A DNA stretch of 64,000 bases from Taeniopygia guttata (Eukaryota; Chordata; Aves; Passeriformes; Estrildidae), in assembly GCF_048771995.1 (NCBI RefSeq), contig NC_133050.1, positions 5,468,501 through 5,532,500 of the forward strand. Direction: 5' to 3'. Shown here piece after piece: positions 10,801-23,693 of the stretch. The position numbers and the translations under genes were made by a program. The notes under the pieces were generated by a model. The model worked only from the letters and a program-made list of their open reading frames with translations, was not told the DNA's origin and did no database searches. Position 1 is the first letter of the stretch, and the number at the start of each line of letters is the position of its first letter.

Positions 10801-13800
10801 GGTGGCTTGTGAAGAGGTGTAATTGTGGCAGAGGGGGTGGCTTCACTCCAAGCCAGAGATGCTGCAGGAACTCAACCTGAGCTTGGCAGCTCCTGCTTTC
10901 CCCAGGAGCTGTGAACGTGCCCTGGAGGAGCCAATCGCCTGCTGGAAACCTTGTTCCAGTTTGTGCTGGGGCTGCTTTGTGTGCTGAATCTGAGCAGCGA
11001 GCCCGCCGGGCTGGGGGACTGGTTGGGATGAGGTGGTGGGCTGTGGAAAGGGTCAGTGGCAAAGAGTTGGGTGGCTGGTGGGATGTGCCAAGGGCTGCTT
11101 TGCAAACTGGAGGGCAGGAAACTGGAAAAGGAAGAATGAGGGCATGGAGTCACAAGAATCCCTTTGACTGGTGCCTAGGACCCCTGGGCACGGTTGGTAT
11201 GACACCCCTTCCCTGGCTGGAGCTGGAGCCATGACCTCCACGCCTGTCCTGCTGTTGCAGTGAGGGGCAGGGGTGAGTCTCTGCCTGAGTCGGGGCTCCT
11301 GCAGGTCATCCCCCTTCCCCTGGCATGTGTGGGAACTCCAGCTGTGCTGAGTTTGGGTGACCGAACCTCCTGTGGGTGCTCCCTGGTTCTGGAGCCAGGC
11401 CAGGCCTGCGTGGCACACCAGGGTTCTTGGTGACTCTTGTATTTCTCCTCCCAGCTCGCGTTGTGGGTGTCCTGCCTGCAGCAGCCTGTGCTGGCTCTCA
11501 CGGCCATGCCGATGAAATTGTGAAGACAAAGCACCGGAGGGGTTTGCAGTCGGTTTTTTAGGAGATGGTGGGACATCAAGGGATGTGGGTTGAGATGGGG
11601 TGTGGGTTCTGGGAGGAATGGAGAGTGTCTGAAGGGCGTCATGTTTTGGTTGTGCAGACAGTGAAATTAGGAAGGGGCAGAAATCGTCAGTCGCTGCGTT
11701 TCTCACCTAGAAGTGACCCGAGGTGGGTGTGGATTAGCCAGATCAAGATTTGTATCCAACTTTTCTGCCCGCTGCCACAGACAAGCTGGGCTGCTGTCAG
11801 TGGAGCCAGGGAGAGGCTTTAAGGCCAGATGTTGTGGTTAGGGAGACATGGTGCTGGTTCTTTGTGTGTCTGGTGTGTGCAGGTGTCGGGAGAAGCTGTG
11901 GGGTTGCTTTGGCTTCATGCTGCGCCCACTGCCAGATAAGACTTTCCCCGTAAGGGTTTTTGGACTCTCTAAGGATTTTTGGTCCTTCTAAGGGTTCTTG
12001 GTCTCATCACAGTAATAGCATCCATTGTCACCTGTACTCACAGAAACCCTTTGATGCAGCACCTCCCAGCCTGCTCCAACCAGCCTGTTGTCACCAGGAA
12101 TGAGATTATGCGAGAGAGGATCTTAACATAAATTGCTCTTTCTTGGCAAGGCGAAGTCAAATAACAAGAGGCTCCACTAAACCCAGGTGATTGGGTTCTT
12201 TGTGTAGCTCCAAACATGCTCCAATGCTTTCAGCATTTAAAAATAGTCCGAGGAAGCCTTTTCCATTGAGGAAGTCTGATGATGGCAGCTCCCCCACCCA
12301 CCCTGTGGAGGTGGATGTACGTACAGCATCCGAGGAGCAGCGAGGGGAGCAGATCTTCTTGTCTCCTTGCTTCGCCGAAATCTTGGGTGGAAAGCCACCC
12401 GATCTGGTGGGGTTTGAAGACAACCTCCGTCCGCTGCTCTGGCAGCTCGGGATGGGCCTTAAAGGGAGAGAGCTATTGCAGTGGGTGCCGGGTTGTTACA
12501 AAGTGTTAATGAGCATCGCTCGGAATTTACACCGGGGAAAAGTGCGGAGCGGGATCGACTTTGTGCTGTTTGAACTGGAGGTGGGAGGAGAAAACGGGTC
12601 TGGGAGAGAGAGAGACAAAGGGAATTTTCTAGGGATACACGCACGCTCCCCGCGCATCCACCGGGCTGGGTGCCGCGCTGACCGAGTGAACCGCTCCGCA
12701 GCGCAGCCGCCCGGAATGTAGGGCAGCGGGGATGTGCTGCCATTGGGTGGGGGCCCCGCCTTTGTCTGGCAGCCCCCTCCCCGCGGCCCCGCCGCTCGCC
12801 GTGCCCCGCTTCCCCCGCGCCCTGCCCGGCTGCGCTCGCTGCTCCGCGCACGACCGTGCCGTGCGGGGCACACCCACTCCGCGCGGGCATCGCTGCCGGG
12901 GCTGGGGGCTGCCACTTCCCAACTTTCCAGGCGGTGATTGTATGTAGCCCTTTTGGGTGTTTTGGTGGGCTATTTTTTTTTTCCTTTCTCTTTGTTGTGT
13001 TTTTGGTTTTTTTTGTTTTTTTTTTCCCATAAACAACTTTCATCACAATGTGAAAAAGCGTAAAATCGCCGCGCTGGAACAAGGCAGTTGCTGGTTTTCC
13101 TGGCATGGTGTGTTGGGTGGTGTTTTTCCCTTTCTTGTAAACACAACTTGCATCATCAGGACAATAAACCCTCCGTGTGAAGAGATTTAGTTGGTTGGTT
13201 GTGGTCCTTTTGTGTGCATTTGTGTTTTTTGACACCACTTTCATCAGGTCTTCAATGCAGCAAAACCTTACCCCACAGGCCGTCAGGAGGGTTTATTTGT
13301 GAAGTTCTTTGTGTGCTTGTCTTTTAACAAGGCTTTCATGTTAACGGGGAAAAGAATGCCCCACCTTACCCGAGGTATCTGAGGGTTGTTTGTTTTATGA
13401 TCCTCTTCAATTTTATGACTACAATAGAAAAAAAGACGAAGTTCTAATTTGCCCTTAGACCCCCTTGCACCCCACTAGCAGTGCCAGAAGGGTCTGCGTG
13501 GGGTATTTGCAGGTGTAATTTGTATCTGTGCAGTGTAGCTGTGCCTTGCCGTAAATGGGAAGAGGGATAAAAAGCTTTTGTCTGTAGCGATTACTTTGTA
13601 TCTGATGAAAACAAGAAATATCGGAACGTGGAGTGATTTGTGGGGTGTGTTTTCCAAAATAAAACCACAACACAGTCAATCAAACAAAAAGATCCAGCTG
13701 GGGGTTGGCTCCGGAGCTGTTTGCTGTGGCTGGTACAGCTCCTCTGGTGCTTCCAGGGTCAGGGTTGTGCTCCTGGGCTGGAGGTGCCAGTTGGTGCCAG

Positions 13801-16800
13801 GTGGGAGCCTCTAGACTGCATCAGGAGCAGAATATACCTGTGCAGGATCTGGCCTTGTGGCAGCACCAAGGAGAAGGTCATCAGCAGGTCTAACTCTGAA
13901 TTTACACCAAAGTGAAATTATTTGCGGGATCTGCTCGGCACGCACAGCTGTGTGTGATGGTGCTGTCCTGGTGGCATTGTCACCGTGGTGCTGTGCTGGG
14001 CACATCCCTTGTCACCGTGGTGCTGTGCTGGGCACATCCCTTCCTGCTCTGATCATCCTGTGCCCCTGATGGAGCAGTGCCTGGGAGCCTCGGGGTAAAC
14101 CCTGCTGAGGTCCTGTGAAAACACACTGGTTTGGGGCTGCTCGGAGGGAGAACATTTGGGATGGGCTCGTGCCAAGGAAACGACAGCTAGATCAGATGCA
14201 TCCAGCACCCTCGTGTCCCTTGCGAGCAGCTGTCTTTGCTGGAGAGGTGAACCAAGCTCCTAAGAGCTTTCTCTGTTAATTTTGATGGATTCCTTGCCAT
14301 GATGCAGGGGAAAGAAGAGATGAGAAGGTGGCTGTGCATCCAGATCTCCCCCTGACCCCCACCACCCATCTTGGCAATGTCTAGACTCAATTTATTTATA
14401 TGTTTTCAGCCAGAGATGGCTGTTCTGCGGATTTATTCCAGTTAGCTGACTGGTCTGGGCACCAGAGGCTCTCCACTCCTCCAGGGTTTGGTCCTGTGTG
14501 GGAATGTTTGTGATGTATTGTGGTAATTTGCAAACACGTTTACTTTGAGTCAATTGGTAATCAGTGAAATTAAAGAGAAAAAAGGGTAAGGGGAGGAACT
14601 GAGCTTATAGTCTCCTTCATGAAATGCTTTGGGATCTGTATTATTGACAAAACCCAGGATAATAGAAGGTAGGCTGTGGAAACACAATGAGAAAGGGTTT
14701 AATTCTCTGTTTAATATAAAAATCTAAGTGGCAGGGATCCGTCAGGGATCGACACGCTGATGTCTGTGCTCTGTCATAACGAGGAGAACATACACCAAGT
14801 TATATATTGGTGCTGCTTTCATGGGTCTCTTTCTTCCCTTAGCTTCATTTTGACACCACCTGCTAGGCAATTCCTTCCCTTCCACCTCCCTCCCCTTTGA
14901 ATAATCCCCTGAGTGAAATGCTTTGTTACATGGTGCTTTCAAATTTCAGTTATGCAGGAAGGGAAAGTGTCAAAAAAACACCCCATGCAGGACAAATTTT
15001 GTTTGGAATAAGCACATCTGGCTGGGATGTCATGGGCCACATCCTGATCCAGATGTGCTCCATCAGAAAAAGGTGATCTCAAAGCAGGCTCAGCCCCTTT
15101 TTGGTGTGCAAAGAGGTCAGGCATGGGGCTGAGATGGGCCCGGAGCCTTGGCACTAAGTGAGTAAATCACATTTAAGCCCAGCCTGGTTTTAGCTGATGT
15201 AAACCAGTGCAGCGCCCCTGGAAGTTGTGGAGTTCTCTGGATTTGGGCTGCTGATGGTTTGGCCATTGTCTGTGCCAGTTCAGAGCTGCTGGAGGCCGGG
15301 GCCGCTGAGCCTGCTGGGCTTGCTGGAGTTGGTCTAATTTCCTAGGAGGTGATTTTCTCCCGTTTTTAAGCACAGGATCCCCATCTGTCTGTCTCCACAA
15401 AGCTGGCTTTCCCGTCTGCAGGCCTGCACAGAGACCCTCCCTCCTCCTCCCCCCCTTCTCACACCACCGACTGCACCACGCGTCCTTTTGTCCGCTCCAG
15501 ATCCTCCTTCCTCTCCCTCTTGCCGTGCTCTCTCCTTGCCCACCTCCCTTTTGCCATTTTGGGGTGTTTTGGCTTTGCTCCCACACACCTCATTCTCCTC
15601 CTCCCTTGGAGGGATCAGGGTGTGCCCCTCCCTCAATTTCCACCACCTTTGCTCCATCCCTACCTCCAGCTCCTGTAACGTGCTTACATTTGCCCTCATT
15701 CATGTGTATTCCTTGCCACTGCTCCCTTCCATCTGTCCCCAGCATGGAGCCCCCGTCCTTTGTCACCGCTCTGCCTGCCTGACCCTCCCTGTGGGCTGGG
15801 CGATTGTTTCCTGTCCTGCCGGGCTCAGATCATTGTCCCGCAGCTCAGAGCAGCGTGGAGCCCGAGCCCAGCCGTGCCTCACGCCTGCCTGAGGTCTTTT
15901 CAGCCCAGGAGAGCGAGCCTGGCGCTCCAGAGGCAGAGCGCGGGTCACTGCGGAATTCCACAGCGCTCCCGCAGCCTGGGCTGATGCACCAGGAGGCATT
16001 TGCAGCTTGATGCTTGCTGGGAGCACCCCTGTCTCTCCATGTGATGCTCTGGTGATATCCCTGGGGAAATGGTGGCATCTCGGTTAATCTTCCTAAGATG
16101 GAATCTCCCTCTTTGGAGAGGGAGTGAGCAGCACAGGAGGGGGCAGGGAAATGTCTGCCAGCGGTGGGTCAGGGACAGCCCACCCTGCCGTGGGTGCCAG
16201 AGGGCATGGGTGACCTCTCAGGGTTTTATCCAGCTCTCCTTGGGATGAACCTTTATTATGGATTTTGCCTGCCTGGGTTTATCCTACAGTTGAGCTGTGC
16301 CTGGCTCCATGAGGTCCTGTCCTTTGAGTTTCCTGGGAACTAATAGCACACCACTGGGTGACCGCTGGTCCATGTGGGCTGTTTGGAAACTTTACTCAAC
16401 AAAGCATCATAAATGTACCTCGTGGTGCAAACTCTGGGGAGTAACCCATGAGCTACGCTGGATTTGGCAGGGGGTAGATTTGGTTTGGATTTGGGGATTT
16501 TCCCAGATCTTTCTGTGTGCCAGATCTGGCACATCCATTCCCCAGGAACATGGAATTCCTGTTTCAGAGATGGGTTTATTGCAGCAGTGCTATGATGTGG
16601 AGCTAAGAGGAAACTTTGCAGGAGCACAAGGCAGGAGACAGCTATTCCTGCTCCAGAAATGGGAAACGAGGCTCTGGGAGCTGAAGTAGCTCTGAGGAGT
16701 TAAAAATCACAGTGGAAGCTGACAGTGAAGTTCTGATTTACCAGCATGTGTCCTGTGCTGTGCCATGTGTGGTGCCTGGTGTCCGTGCAGTGCTGTGCTC

Positions 16801-19800
16801 TGTGCCTGTGAGGTGCCATGCCCAGTGCCAGTGCTGCAAGCACGTCTGTGCGAGCTCCACGCTGGGCACTGCTGGATGCACCCCTGAGCCCAGGGAGTCG
16901 CTGTTCCTGCCAGCTCTGGTGGCACCAGGCTGTTTCCATCACCACAGGTGTGGGCTTCAGTTCTTGCTGATGATACGGGGTGCTGGGATCACTGCACCCC
17001 AGGGAGCACCCTGATGTCACCAGCCTGTGTCTCACAAGGGGAGCTGTGGCAGCCCTGAGCTCCCAGCCTGAGAGACGCTGTTATTTATCAGGATCTGTAT
17101 AAATAATAATGTTCCAGCCCAGGAGCTGAGGAATCTGCATTTGGTGGTTGCAGAGGCATCGTTTGCAGGTCATTGTGCGTTGAAATGTGGTGTCAGTGGA
17201 GTGTGTGGAGGAAAACCTGCTGGTGCCAGGTAGAGGACGTACAGGAGATGGTCTTTTCTGGGCAGAGAAGGTGGGGTAGGAGGTGCTGGGGGATCTCACA
17301 GAAATCCCAGTGCTGTGTCCTCATCCTCTGGTTCTGTGAGCCCTGCATCACACACCCAGATCCTCGGGAAACCGCAGCAAAGTGCTCACCTCACTTCATC
17401 TGCATGGGAGAACCACAGGTTTTAACTTTCCTTTGAGATCTGAGCTCAGAGCACACCTCCTGCAGAGGAAGCCCCAGCCTGCACTGGAGCTTGGTGCCAG
17501 GCTTCAGAAATGCCTCGGGGCACCAAGTGAGGCTTTTTGAGAGAGGGGTCTGAGGGGCAGGACAGCAGCAAGGAGCGGGTCCAGGAGTAGTTTAGAGAAT
17601 TGTGCCACATCTGTAAAAACTCTTAGTTGCTTGATGGCATCCTGGTGTCATCTGGAAACCTGAAGCCAATCAGCTGGATCAAGACCCTCCAAAACATCAT
17701 TTTGGAAGCCAAAACACACTGGAAAGTGTTTTGCCCTTTTTGGGAAAGCAGAAGGCTGTTTTCTGAGCTGTGAGGAGCTGAGGGAATGGGCTTGGTTGGT
17801 TCTAGGATTTGGGGAATGGGTTCAATGGGCTCTGGGACGTGGATACTGGTACACAAAAGCACCGCTTGGCCAGTGATCTCGAGAGAGGGACTGAGCACCT
17901 GGAGCAGGAGTCTTTGCACAGCCTGCTCTGGGGCTCACAGGAGGGCAGCCCTGCCCCATTTCTTCCTGTTTCAGCCCCAAAGCAAATCCTGGCCTCCTGC
18001 TACCCCTGGTCATCGAGCTCTGCTGGCATTTGCACTCCTGCCATATCTGCAGTGGGGAGGCCCAAACTGCTGCATCTCTGCAACTCCCCTTCAAACTTGT
18101 CCCCTAAAATTAACGGCATTCACCCTAAAACCTTCTCAGTAGTACCAAAATCCTCTGGCTCTCTGGAGGGCGACTCTCCTTGGGAGCTGGCCGAGGGGCT
18201 CCACATTGGCCATCCAGGCTGTGGGACTGGCATCCCTCTGTTCTCCTGTGACCCCCAGGCTGCCCCATGCATTTGCCCTGTCCCCAGAGCCCAAGGATGA
18301 CCATTGTGCCTGGGGGACCACCCTGGGGCTCTGGGGACAGGCCTTGTGACAGAGGGCACTGACACCCAGGGTGGATCCCCCGTTTCTCTGTGGTGTTGGG
18401 GTGTGTGGAAGGGAGATCTTAGGGATGACTGCTGAGGGAAGGCAGTGTGGTGAGGGAATGGTGTGGTGAGGTGCAGCACACAAAATGGTGATCCCCGTTG
18501 TGGGGGATAAGGCACTCCTGAGGGAGGGAGTATCTGGGGATGGTGAGGGGGGACCTCCCTCTGGCATTTCCCCTCAGGGTTAGGGGGATAGGGTCTTTCC
18601 CTTGTTCCACGTCTGCGCAGTGGGTGCCAGGTGGCACAGGAGATGGTGGCTGCTCAGCCCAGTGTCCTGCAGAGCAGGGTGGGACATCCCCGTTAACTGC
18701 TGTGCCTTCCTCTCTCTCTTCCCAAGGCTGCAAGATCAAAGCCCTGCGGGCAAAGACCAACACCTACATCAAGACCCCGGTGCGGGGGGAGGAGCCGGTC
18801 TTCATGGTGACGGGGCGGCGGGAGGACGTGGCCATGGCCCGGCGGGAGATCATCTCGGCGGCCGAGCACTTCTCCATGATCAGGGCCTCCCGCAACAAGG
18901 CGGGCACCACCTTCGGCAGCGCGCCCACCCTGCCGGGGCAGGTCACCATCCGCGTGCGCGTGCCCTACCGCGTGGTGGGGCTGGTGGTGGGCCCCAAGGG
19001 AGCCACCATCAAGCGGATCCAGCAGCAGACCAACACCTACATCATCACGCCCAGCCGAGACCGGGACCCCGTCTTCGAGATCACCGGCGCGCCGGGCAAC
19101 GTGGAGCGCGCCCGGGAGGAGATCGAGACGCACATCGCGGTGAGGACGGGCAAGATTCTGGAGTACAACAACGAGAACGACTTCCTCTCCAGCAGCCCCG
19201 ACTCCGGCATGGAGAACCGCTACTCAGAGGCTTGGCGGGTCCACACGCCAGCGCCGGGCTGCAAGCCCCTCTCTACCTTCCGCCAGAACAGCCTGGGCTG
19301 CATCGGCGACTGCTCTGTTGACCCCGTCTACGAGACCCCCCGGCTGAACGACCAAAACGACTTCAATTACGGTTACCTCTTCCCCAACTACGGCGTGAAC
19401 AAGCAGGATTTGTACTACGGGGTGCCGGAGTCAGGGGCCCCGATGTGGGCTGGGCAGGAGAACACCAACCCCGTCTCGGTGCTCTTCTCGAAGCAGCAGC
19501 GCTCCAGCAGCACCGGCACCATCCACCCCAACTCCCACCGCTCGCCGTCCTCCTCCATGCCGGAGCCCGGCCTCTCCGGGCTGCCGCGGCGGTCGCAGGG
19601 GGAGCCGCTGCAGGGCTTCTCCAAGCTGGGGACACCCGCCGCTGCCCGGACGGCCGTGGCCAGCAGCCGCGAGTGCATGGTGTGCTTCGAGAGCGAGGTG
19701 ACGGCCGCGCTGGTGCCCTGCGGCCACAACCTCTTCTGCATGGAGTGTGCCGTGAGGATCTGCGAGAGGACTGATCCCGAGTGCCCCGTCTGCCACGCGG

Positions 19801-19832
19801 CAGCCACTCAGGCCATTAGAATATTTTCCTAA
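7845..19832 (+). CDS. MEX3A: MEX3A, KH-domain and RING-finger RNA-binding protein (2 coding exons)
   Basis: Coding exons are 7,845-8,313 and 18,727-19,832, giving 524 residues (human about 520). The start was chosen because MPSLVV...GIMERNGG matches the family N-terminus, although the frame is open far upstream. Residues about 50-105 are low complexity: a Ser run, an Asn run, then long Pro runs broken by QQ. KH1 covers about 140-207 with GXXG loop GRQG, KH2 about 228-295 with GPKG, and a C-terminal C3HC4 RING about 473-513 (CMVC, CGH, CMEC, CPVC). The single phase-1 intron splits the codon of the last glycine of the KH1 GXXG loop. MEX3 proteins bind mRNA 3' UTRs and can act as E3 ubiquitin ligases; they shuttle between nucleus and cytoplasm. 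KH and RING are intact. The Pro/Gln/Asn tract is longer and simpler than the Ala/Pro-rich human equivalent. Confidence 0.97.
8069..8153 (+). repeat. In-frame CCG trinucleotide repeat in MEX3A exon 1
   Basis: Three blocks of (CCG)n separated by CAGCAG pairs encode proline runs of about 6, 8 and 10 residues broken by QQ. An (AAC)n stretch encoding asparagines precedes it. The near-pure codon repetition suggests slippage and probable length polymorphism. Confidence 0.85.
12630..12920. promoter_or_regulatory. CpG island inside MEX3A intron 1 with CCAAT and GC boxes
   Basis: CpG density rises sharply for about 300 bp in otherwise ordinary intron. An inverted CCAAT box (ATTGG, 12,742-12,746) sits beside a GC box ('ggggccccgcc'). 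It could be an alternative promoter, an enhancer or an antisense promoter. No canonical coding start with a downstream splice donor could be defended. Confidence 0.5.
13977..14040. repeat. Perfect 32-bp tandem duplication
   Basis: Two identical 32-bp copies lie head to tail (13,977-14,008 and 14,009-14,040), sharing 'gtcaccgtggtgctgtgctg'. Identity between copies implies a recent duplication in the intron. Confidence 0.9.
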
Positions 19833-19902
19833 AGAGACAGAGCAGGGCGTTGGGGGGGTGGGGGTAGGAAGGGAGAGTGGGGGGGGGTCCGTGAGAGAAA
19901 AA

Positions 19903-19956
19903 TGATGATGATGATAATAATAATAATAATGATAATAATAATAATAATAATAATGA
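19903..19956 (+). repeat. (ATA/ATG)n microsatellite in MEX3A 3' UTR
   Basis: About 54 bp of ATA units with a few ATG interruptions, 70 bp after the stop codon; a (GAA)n tract follows at about 20,003-20,030. Confidence 0.9.
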
Positions 19957-21523
19957 CATCTGAAGAACAAAAAAAATGAATGAAAGAATAAATTAATTTA
20001 AAGAAGAAGAAGAAGAAGAAAAAGAAGAAAAGAAAAGAAATTATTTTACAAGCAATGTATGTTATTTTTTAAAAAAAATAAGTGAATAATAAAATTAAAG
20101 TGAATAGCAAAGCCAGAAATTTTGAAGGGCGAACAATGCTCCAGCCTGCAATGTCTTTTGTAAACCAAGTACTCAGAACGCACACTCGGATCTCGCAAGC
20201 AAAGCAGTTTAGTTCAGTTTTTTTTGGTGGTGAGATTGGGACTTCTTGGTGATGACCAAGCCAGGCCACCTGGATCGACTGGGGAGGGAGTAGGGATGCA
20301 GGGAGGGCCCTGCCAGCCTTTCTCCAGCCACCTTCAACCTTTGTCTTGGCCTGAAGCCCCCACTCTCCTCCCCCCAGGGTTGTCGGCCCAACTGGGAGCT
20401 CAGAAAGAAACAACAGAAAGAAAGGAAAACGGATGACAGGGATTTAGAAGAACAAGAAAGAAACCATCAACCTCTGGGAACCTGTTAGAACGAGGGCACA
20501 ACTGTATTACCTCAAAGATTTAAACAAAAAAAAAAAATCACAGCTAAAGAACTTTTATTGTTTTCCTTTTTTTCTAAAAAAAACCCAAACAAAAAACACA
20601 AAAAAAAGAAAATCAAAAAAAGAAGGTGAAGAAATAAAAACGACGCCAGTGAAACTGAAGAAGGTTTGGAAGAACCTATTGGGATCACACCAGGCGACGA
20701 GCATTTATTTTGTTATTCTGAGCCACCGTGGAGTCTGGAACTTTGTTCTTTTTTCCTTATCCAAGCAGGGATTTGTTCATCAGTCCAATCAGGAGTCACT
20801 AACAGGGTATTTCCAAAGCATTCCCGAGTTCCCGTCCGTGGCGGGAGTGCATCGACTTCCACGTTTCCGTAGGTCACTCTTCATTCTTTCCTCCAAGTGA
20901 TGCCAGCTGCAGCTACACACACTACACACACACAGAGAACATTGTGCTTTTCTTTTCTTAAAAAACATACCTATTGCACCAAAACCTAAGAGAGACGATC
21001 ATGCAATACAGGCAATGAGCCCATATGAAACCAACATGCATCCCAACAGAGAGCAAAAAAAACCCCGAGTTTATAGAGATAATTTTGTTGTCGTCGTTTT
21101 TAAACTGGACCAAAACTTTTGTTACCCAAACCAAGTAGGGGAAAAAAAAAAACAAAAAAGAAGAAAAAGTATTTCTTTATGGACCAAAACCTCTTCAGCT
21201 GTCCTTTTCCTGGATCTTCCTGAGGTTGGCCACTTTTATATATTATATTTTTTTCAGAACGAAACAAAACAGAAAAAAATTTGCCTTGTTGAACATCCTT
21301 TAATCATTTCAAGACTCCTGGTTTTGTTAAATGAAATACTTTAAAACCATTGGGAAGTGGGAAAGGATGGGCTTCAGATCTGGCTCCCGTGCCAACGCAT
21401 GCAAGGTGCAGGCCAGCACCTTCGCTCCATCAGGTTTGTTCAGCTGGTCTGTGGATGCCAAAATGCTGTGATGTTAAAAATGTGTTGGATTGACCTATTG
21501 AGTACCAGTACACCCAGCTATAA

Positions 21524-21595
21524 ATATATGTGTGTATATATATATATAGGCACTTAATTAATCAAGCACCTATATATATATATATGTGTGTATAT
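21524..21595 (+). promoter_or_regulatory. Predicted 27-bp RNA stem-loop in the MEX3A 3' UTR
   Basis: Positions 21,535-21,550 and 21,569-21,584 are perfect inverted repeats (TA-rich arms ending in GG and CC). On the + strand the pairing extends outward to 21,524/21,595 through six G-U wobbles and five further A-U pairs, giving 27 consecutive pairs. The loop is 18 nt (21,551-21,568). The wobble extension forms only in sense RNA. Confidence 0.6.
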
Positions 21596-23254
21596 AAACC
21601 CATATATATAATTTTTCTCCCACTACCACCACTTCCCCATTTCCTACCCCTCAACTTCTGCTCACAGATCCTGGACCCTGATTTAGAACTGAACCAACAA
21701 GTTTCACAACTTGGCACAGACAGTTCTAACATCAAAAGAAAACAAAAAACAAGCAAAAAAAAAAAATCGCCTGAGATTTTTTATTCCCTTCAGTTACAGG
21801 AGACTTTATTTTCATCGTGATAATGTTCCTGGGAACATCCTCCCTTCTGCTTGGTTTGCTGCCTGTGCCCTGGCACGGTGGGCTCAGGCCAGCCGTGGCT
21901 GCAGCCACTGAAGGGGCTGAGCTCACTGTGCTGGGGCAGGCGGTGCTGGTGCTCTCTGCTGATAAAGATCCACTTTTGATCTTCAGATACCAGTTGGAGG
22001 GTTTGAAATGATGGCGGGATGATGGGCTGCCTCCACTGTTTTGCATCAACAGTTACATATTCTGAAGGGGCAGATGGGAGGGATGGACAATGTTCCCAGG
22101 CTGTAGTAGATGCTGATGTTTTGGAAAAAGTAAAGACAAAAGTAACAATGCTAACGGGACACTGTCAGGCAGGATTGGTACTCCCCTCCTCCCCAAAGCT
22201 CTAAGAAGCCCCTGGGCGTTCACACAGGATGCGAGCACTTCCTGGGGGAAGTTTTGCACCCTCTGCTGTGGAGCCTGGAGGGTGATGGAGGGCTGGGGTG
22301 CTCTGGATGAACCCCCAGAGCCCCCACGTCCCGAATTGTCCTGTGGCACAGCGTGGCCTCAGCAAAGGCTTCAGAGCCCGGCCAGCATTGGCCACATCCT
22401 TCCTACAACTGACCCATTCTCATCCAAAATCTGGCCTCAGTTTGGTCCCGGTGAAGGGGAGGGGAGGGCAGGGAGAGGGGACATGGCTGTTTTCTGGGAA
22501 CCTCTCCCCTCCCCAGTGCCACCTTCCCCATCAGGTGCTGCCCTCCCCACCCCAGGGTTGTATTTTATCCGTTCATTGCGCAAAATTCTCCCGCTGACGT
22601 AGAGAGAGTGGTTGAAGCAGGAGCTGGGGGGCGGGGGGTGGGGGTCGGGGGTGGGCAGGGGGACCAGCCACCCCTCCGAGGGGCGCTCAGAAATGTTGGT
22701 GTTGGTGCTGGAGGGGCTGAGCTGGAGGCGGCGGTGACCGCGCTGTGTTAGTGAGTGATAGTCGTTCTTGGCTGAGTGGAGTCTGTTCGTGGTAATGTGA
22801 GCAAGTTCTTGATCAATGTCTTTATTTGATGCCAGGTTGTGAAGAGGTGGGTGGGAGTGGGGAGGGGGGAAGGAGACCCCTGTGTTGGGGACCTGGGGTG
22901 GGGGGACCTGTTCTAGCACTGACTGTAGGGGGTGGGGAATGGGGAAGGTACATGGGGCTCACCTCTGCTCCTTGTACCTCCTCCCTCACCTTAACAAGCG
23001 AAAACGATGTAAAAGCCTCCTGCATGCTGAAAAAATGTTAGAGAAAAAAAAACAAAACCCCTTTCTTTAAAAAAAAAAAAAAAAAAAAAAGAAGGGAAAA
23101 AAAAAATAATAATCATGACCCAAACAAACGTCCAATGCTTGCTGTTGGGAACCGGAGTGGGGCTGTCCTGGGTGGGCTGCCCCTCTCTGCAGTTGAGGCT
23201 CCTACTCAAGTGTCCAAGTTGGCCTTTAATAAAATCTTCAGTTCCAATAACCTT

Positions 23255-23306
23255 TATATATATATATATATATATACACATATATATATACATATACATA
23301 TATATT
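23255..23306 (+). repeat. (TA)n microsatellite with CA/CAT interruptions
   Basis: About 52 bp of nearly pure TA in the distal AT-rich part of the MEX3A UTR region. It is self-complementary and could fold in RNA or extrude as a cruciform. Confidence 0.85.
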
Positions 23307-23687
23307 AAAAAAAAGCTTGATGTAGCAGTTCTAGTTTAAAATGAATAGAAGTATTTCGGCCCCTGTTTTATTTTGATTTTTCCCTGTCCCCTGCTTCCCG
23401 CTGTACCCCCCACCGACTCCATATTTTGATGTAGCAACTTTGGAAGAAAGAAAAAACAGGCGCTGTAAATGCACCGAGAGCTACCTCTGCCTCGAGTGGG
23501 GGCTGCAGGGAACTCGGGGGGCTCGGGCCTCTCCCTGGCCCCATGGGGCACCCAGAGAGGGGCAGCCCGGGCCCTGCCTGTTGGCATCCATGGGGAGCCC
23601 GGTTGCGGGGCTTAAACAACAAATTTGCGTAATTTTTTTTCCTCTTTTTAAATATATGTATATATATAAAAATCTTTAAAAAAAAAA

Positions 23688-23693
23688 AATAAA
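23688..23693 (+). terminator. Candidate MEX3A poly(A) signal (AATAAA)
   Basis: AATAAA lies in an A-rich block at the point where the continuous AT-rich UTR-like sequence gives way to GC-rich DNA. Alternatives further downstream are AATAAA at 31,134 and ATTAAA at 31,344, so this may be only a proximal site. Confidence 0.35.

Larger units (their letters stand above)
8314..18726 (+). other. MEX3A intron 1 (10.4 kb)
   Basis: Bounded by a GTGAGC donor at 8,314 and an AG acceptor at 18,725-18,726 after a pyrimidine-rich stretch. It contains no convincing exon of another gene. Visible contents are a TA-rich patch (8,960-8,997), a CpG island (12,630-12,920), T-rich stretches around 12,970-13,025 and a short perfect duplication (13,977-14,040). 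Intron bodies near 12,190-12,620 and 13,040-13,680 have the unpatterned look of conserved non-coding DNA, but conservation cannot be tested here. Confidence 0.8.
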
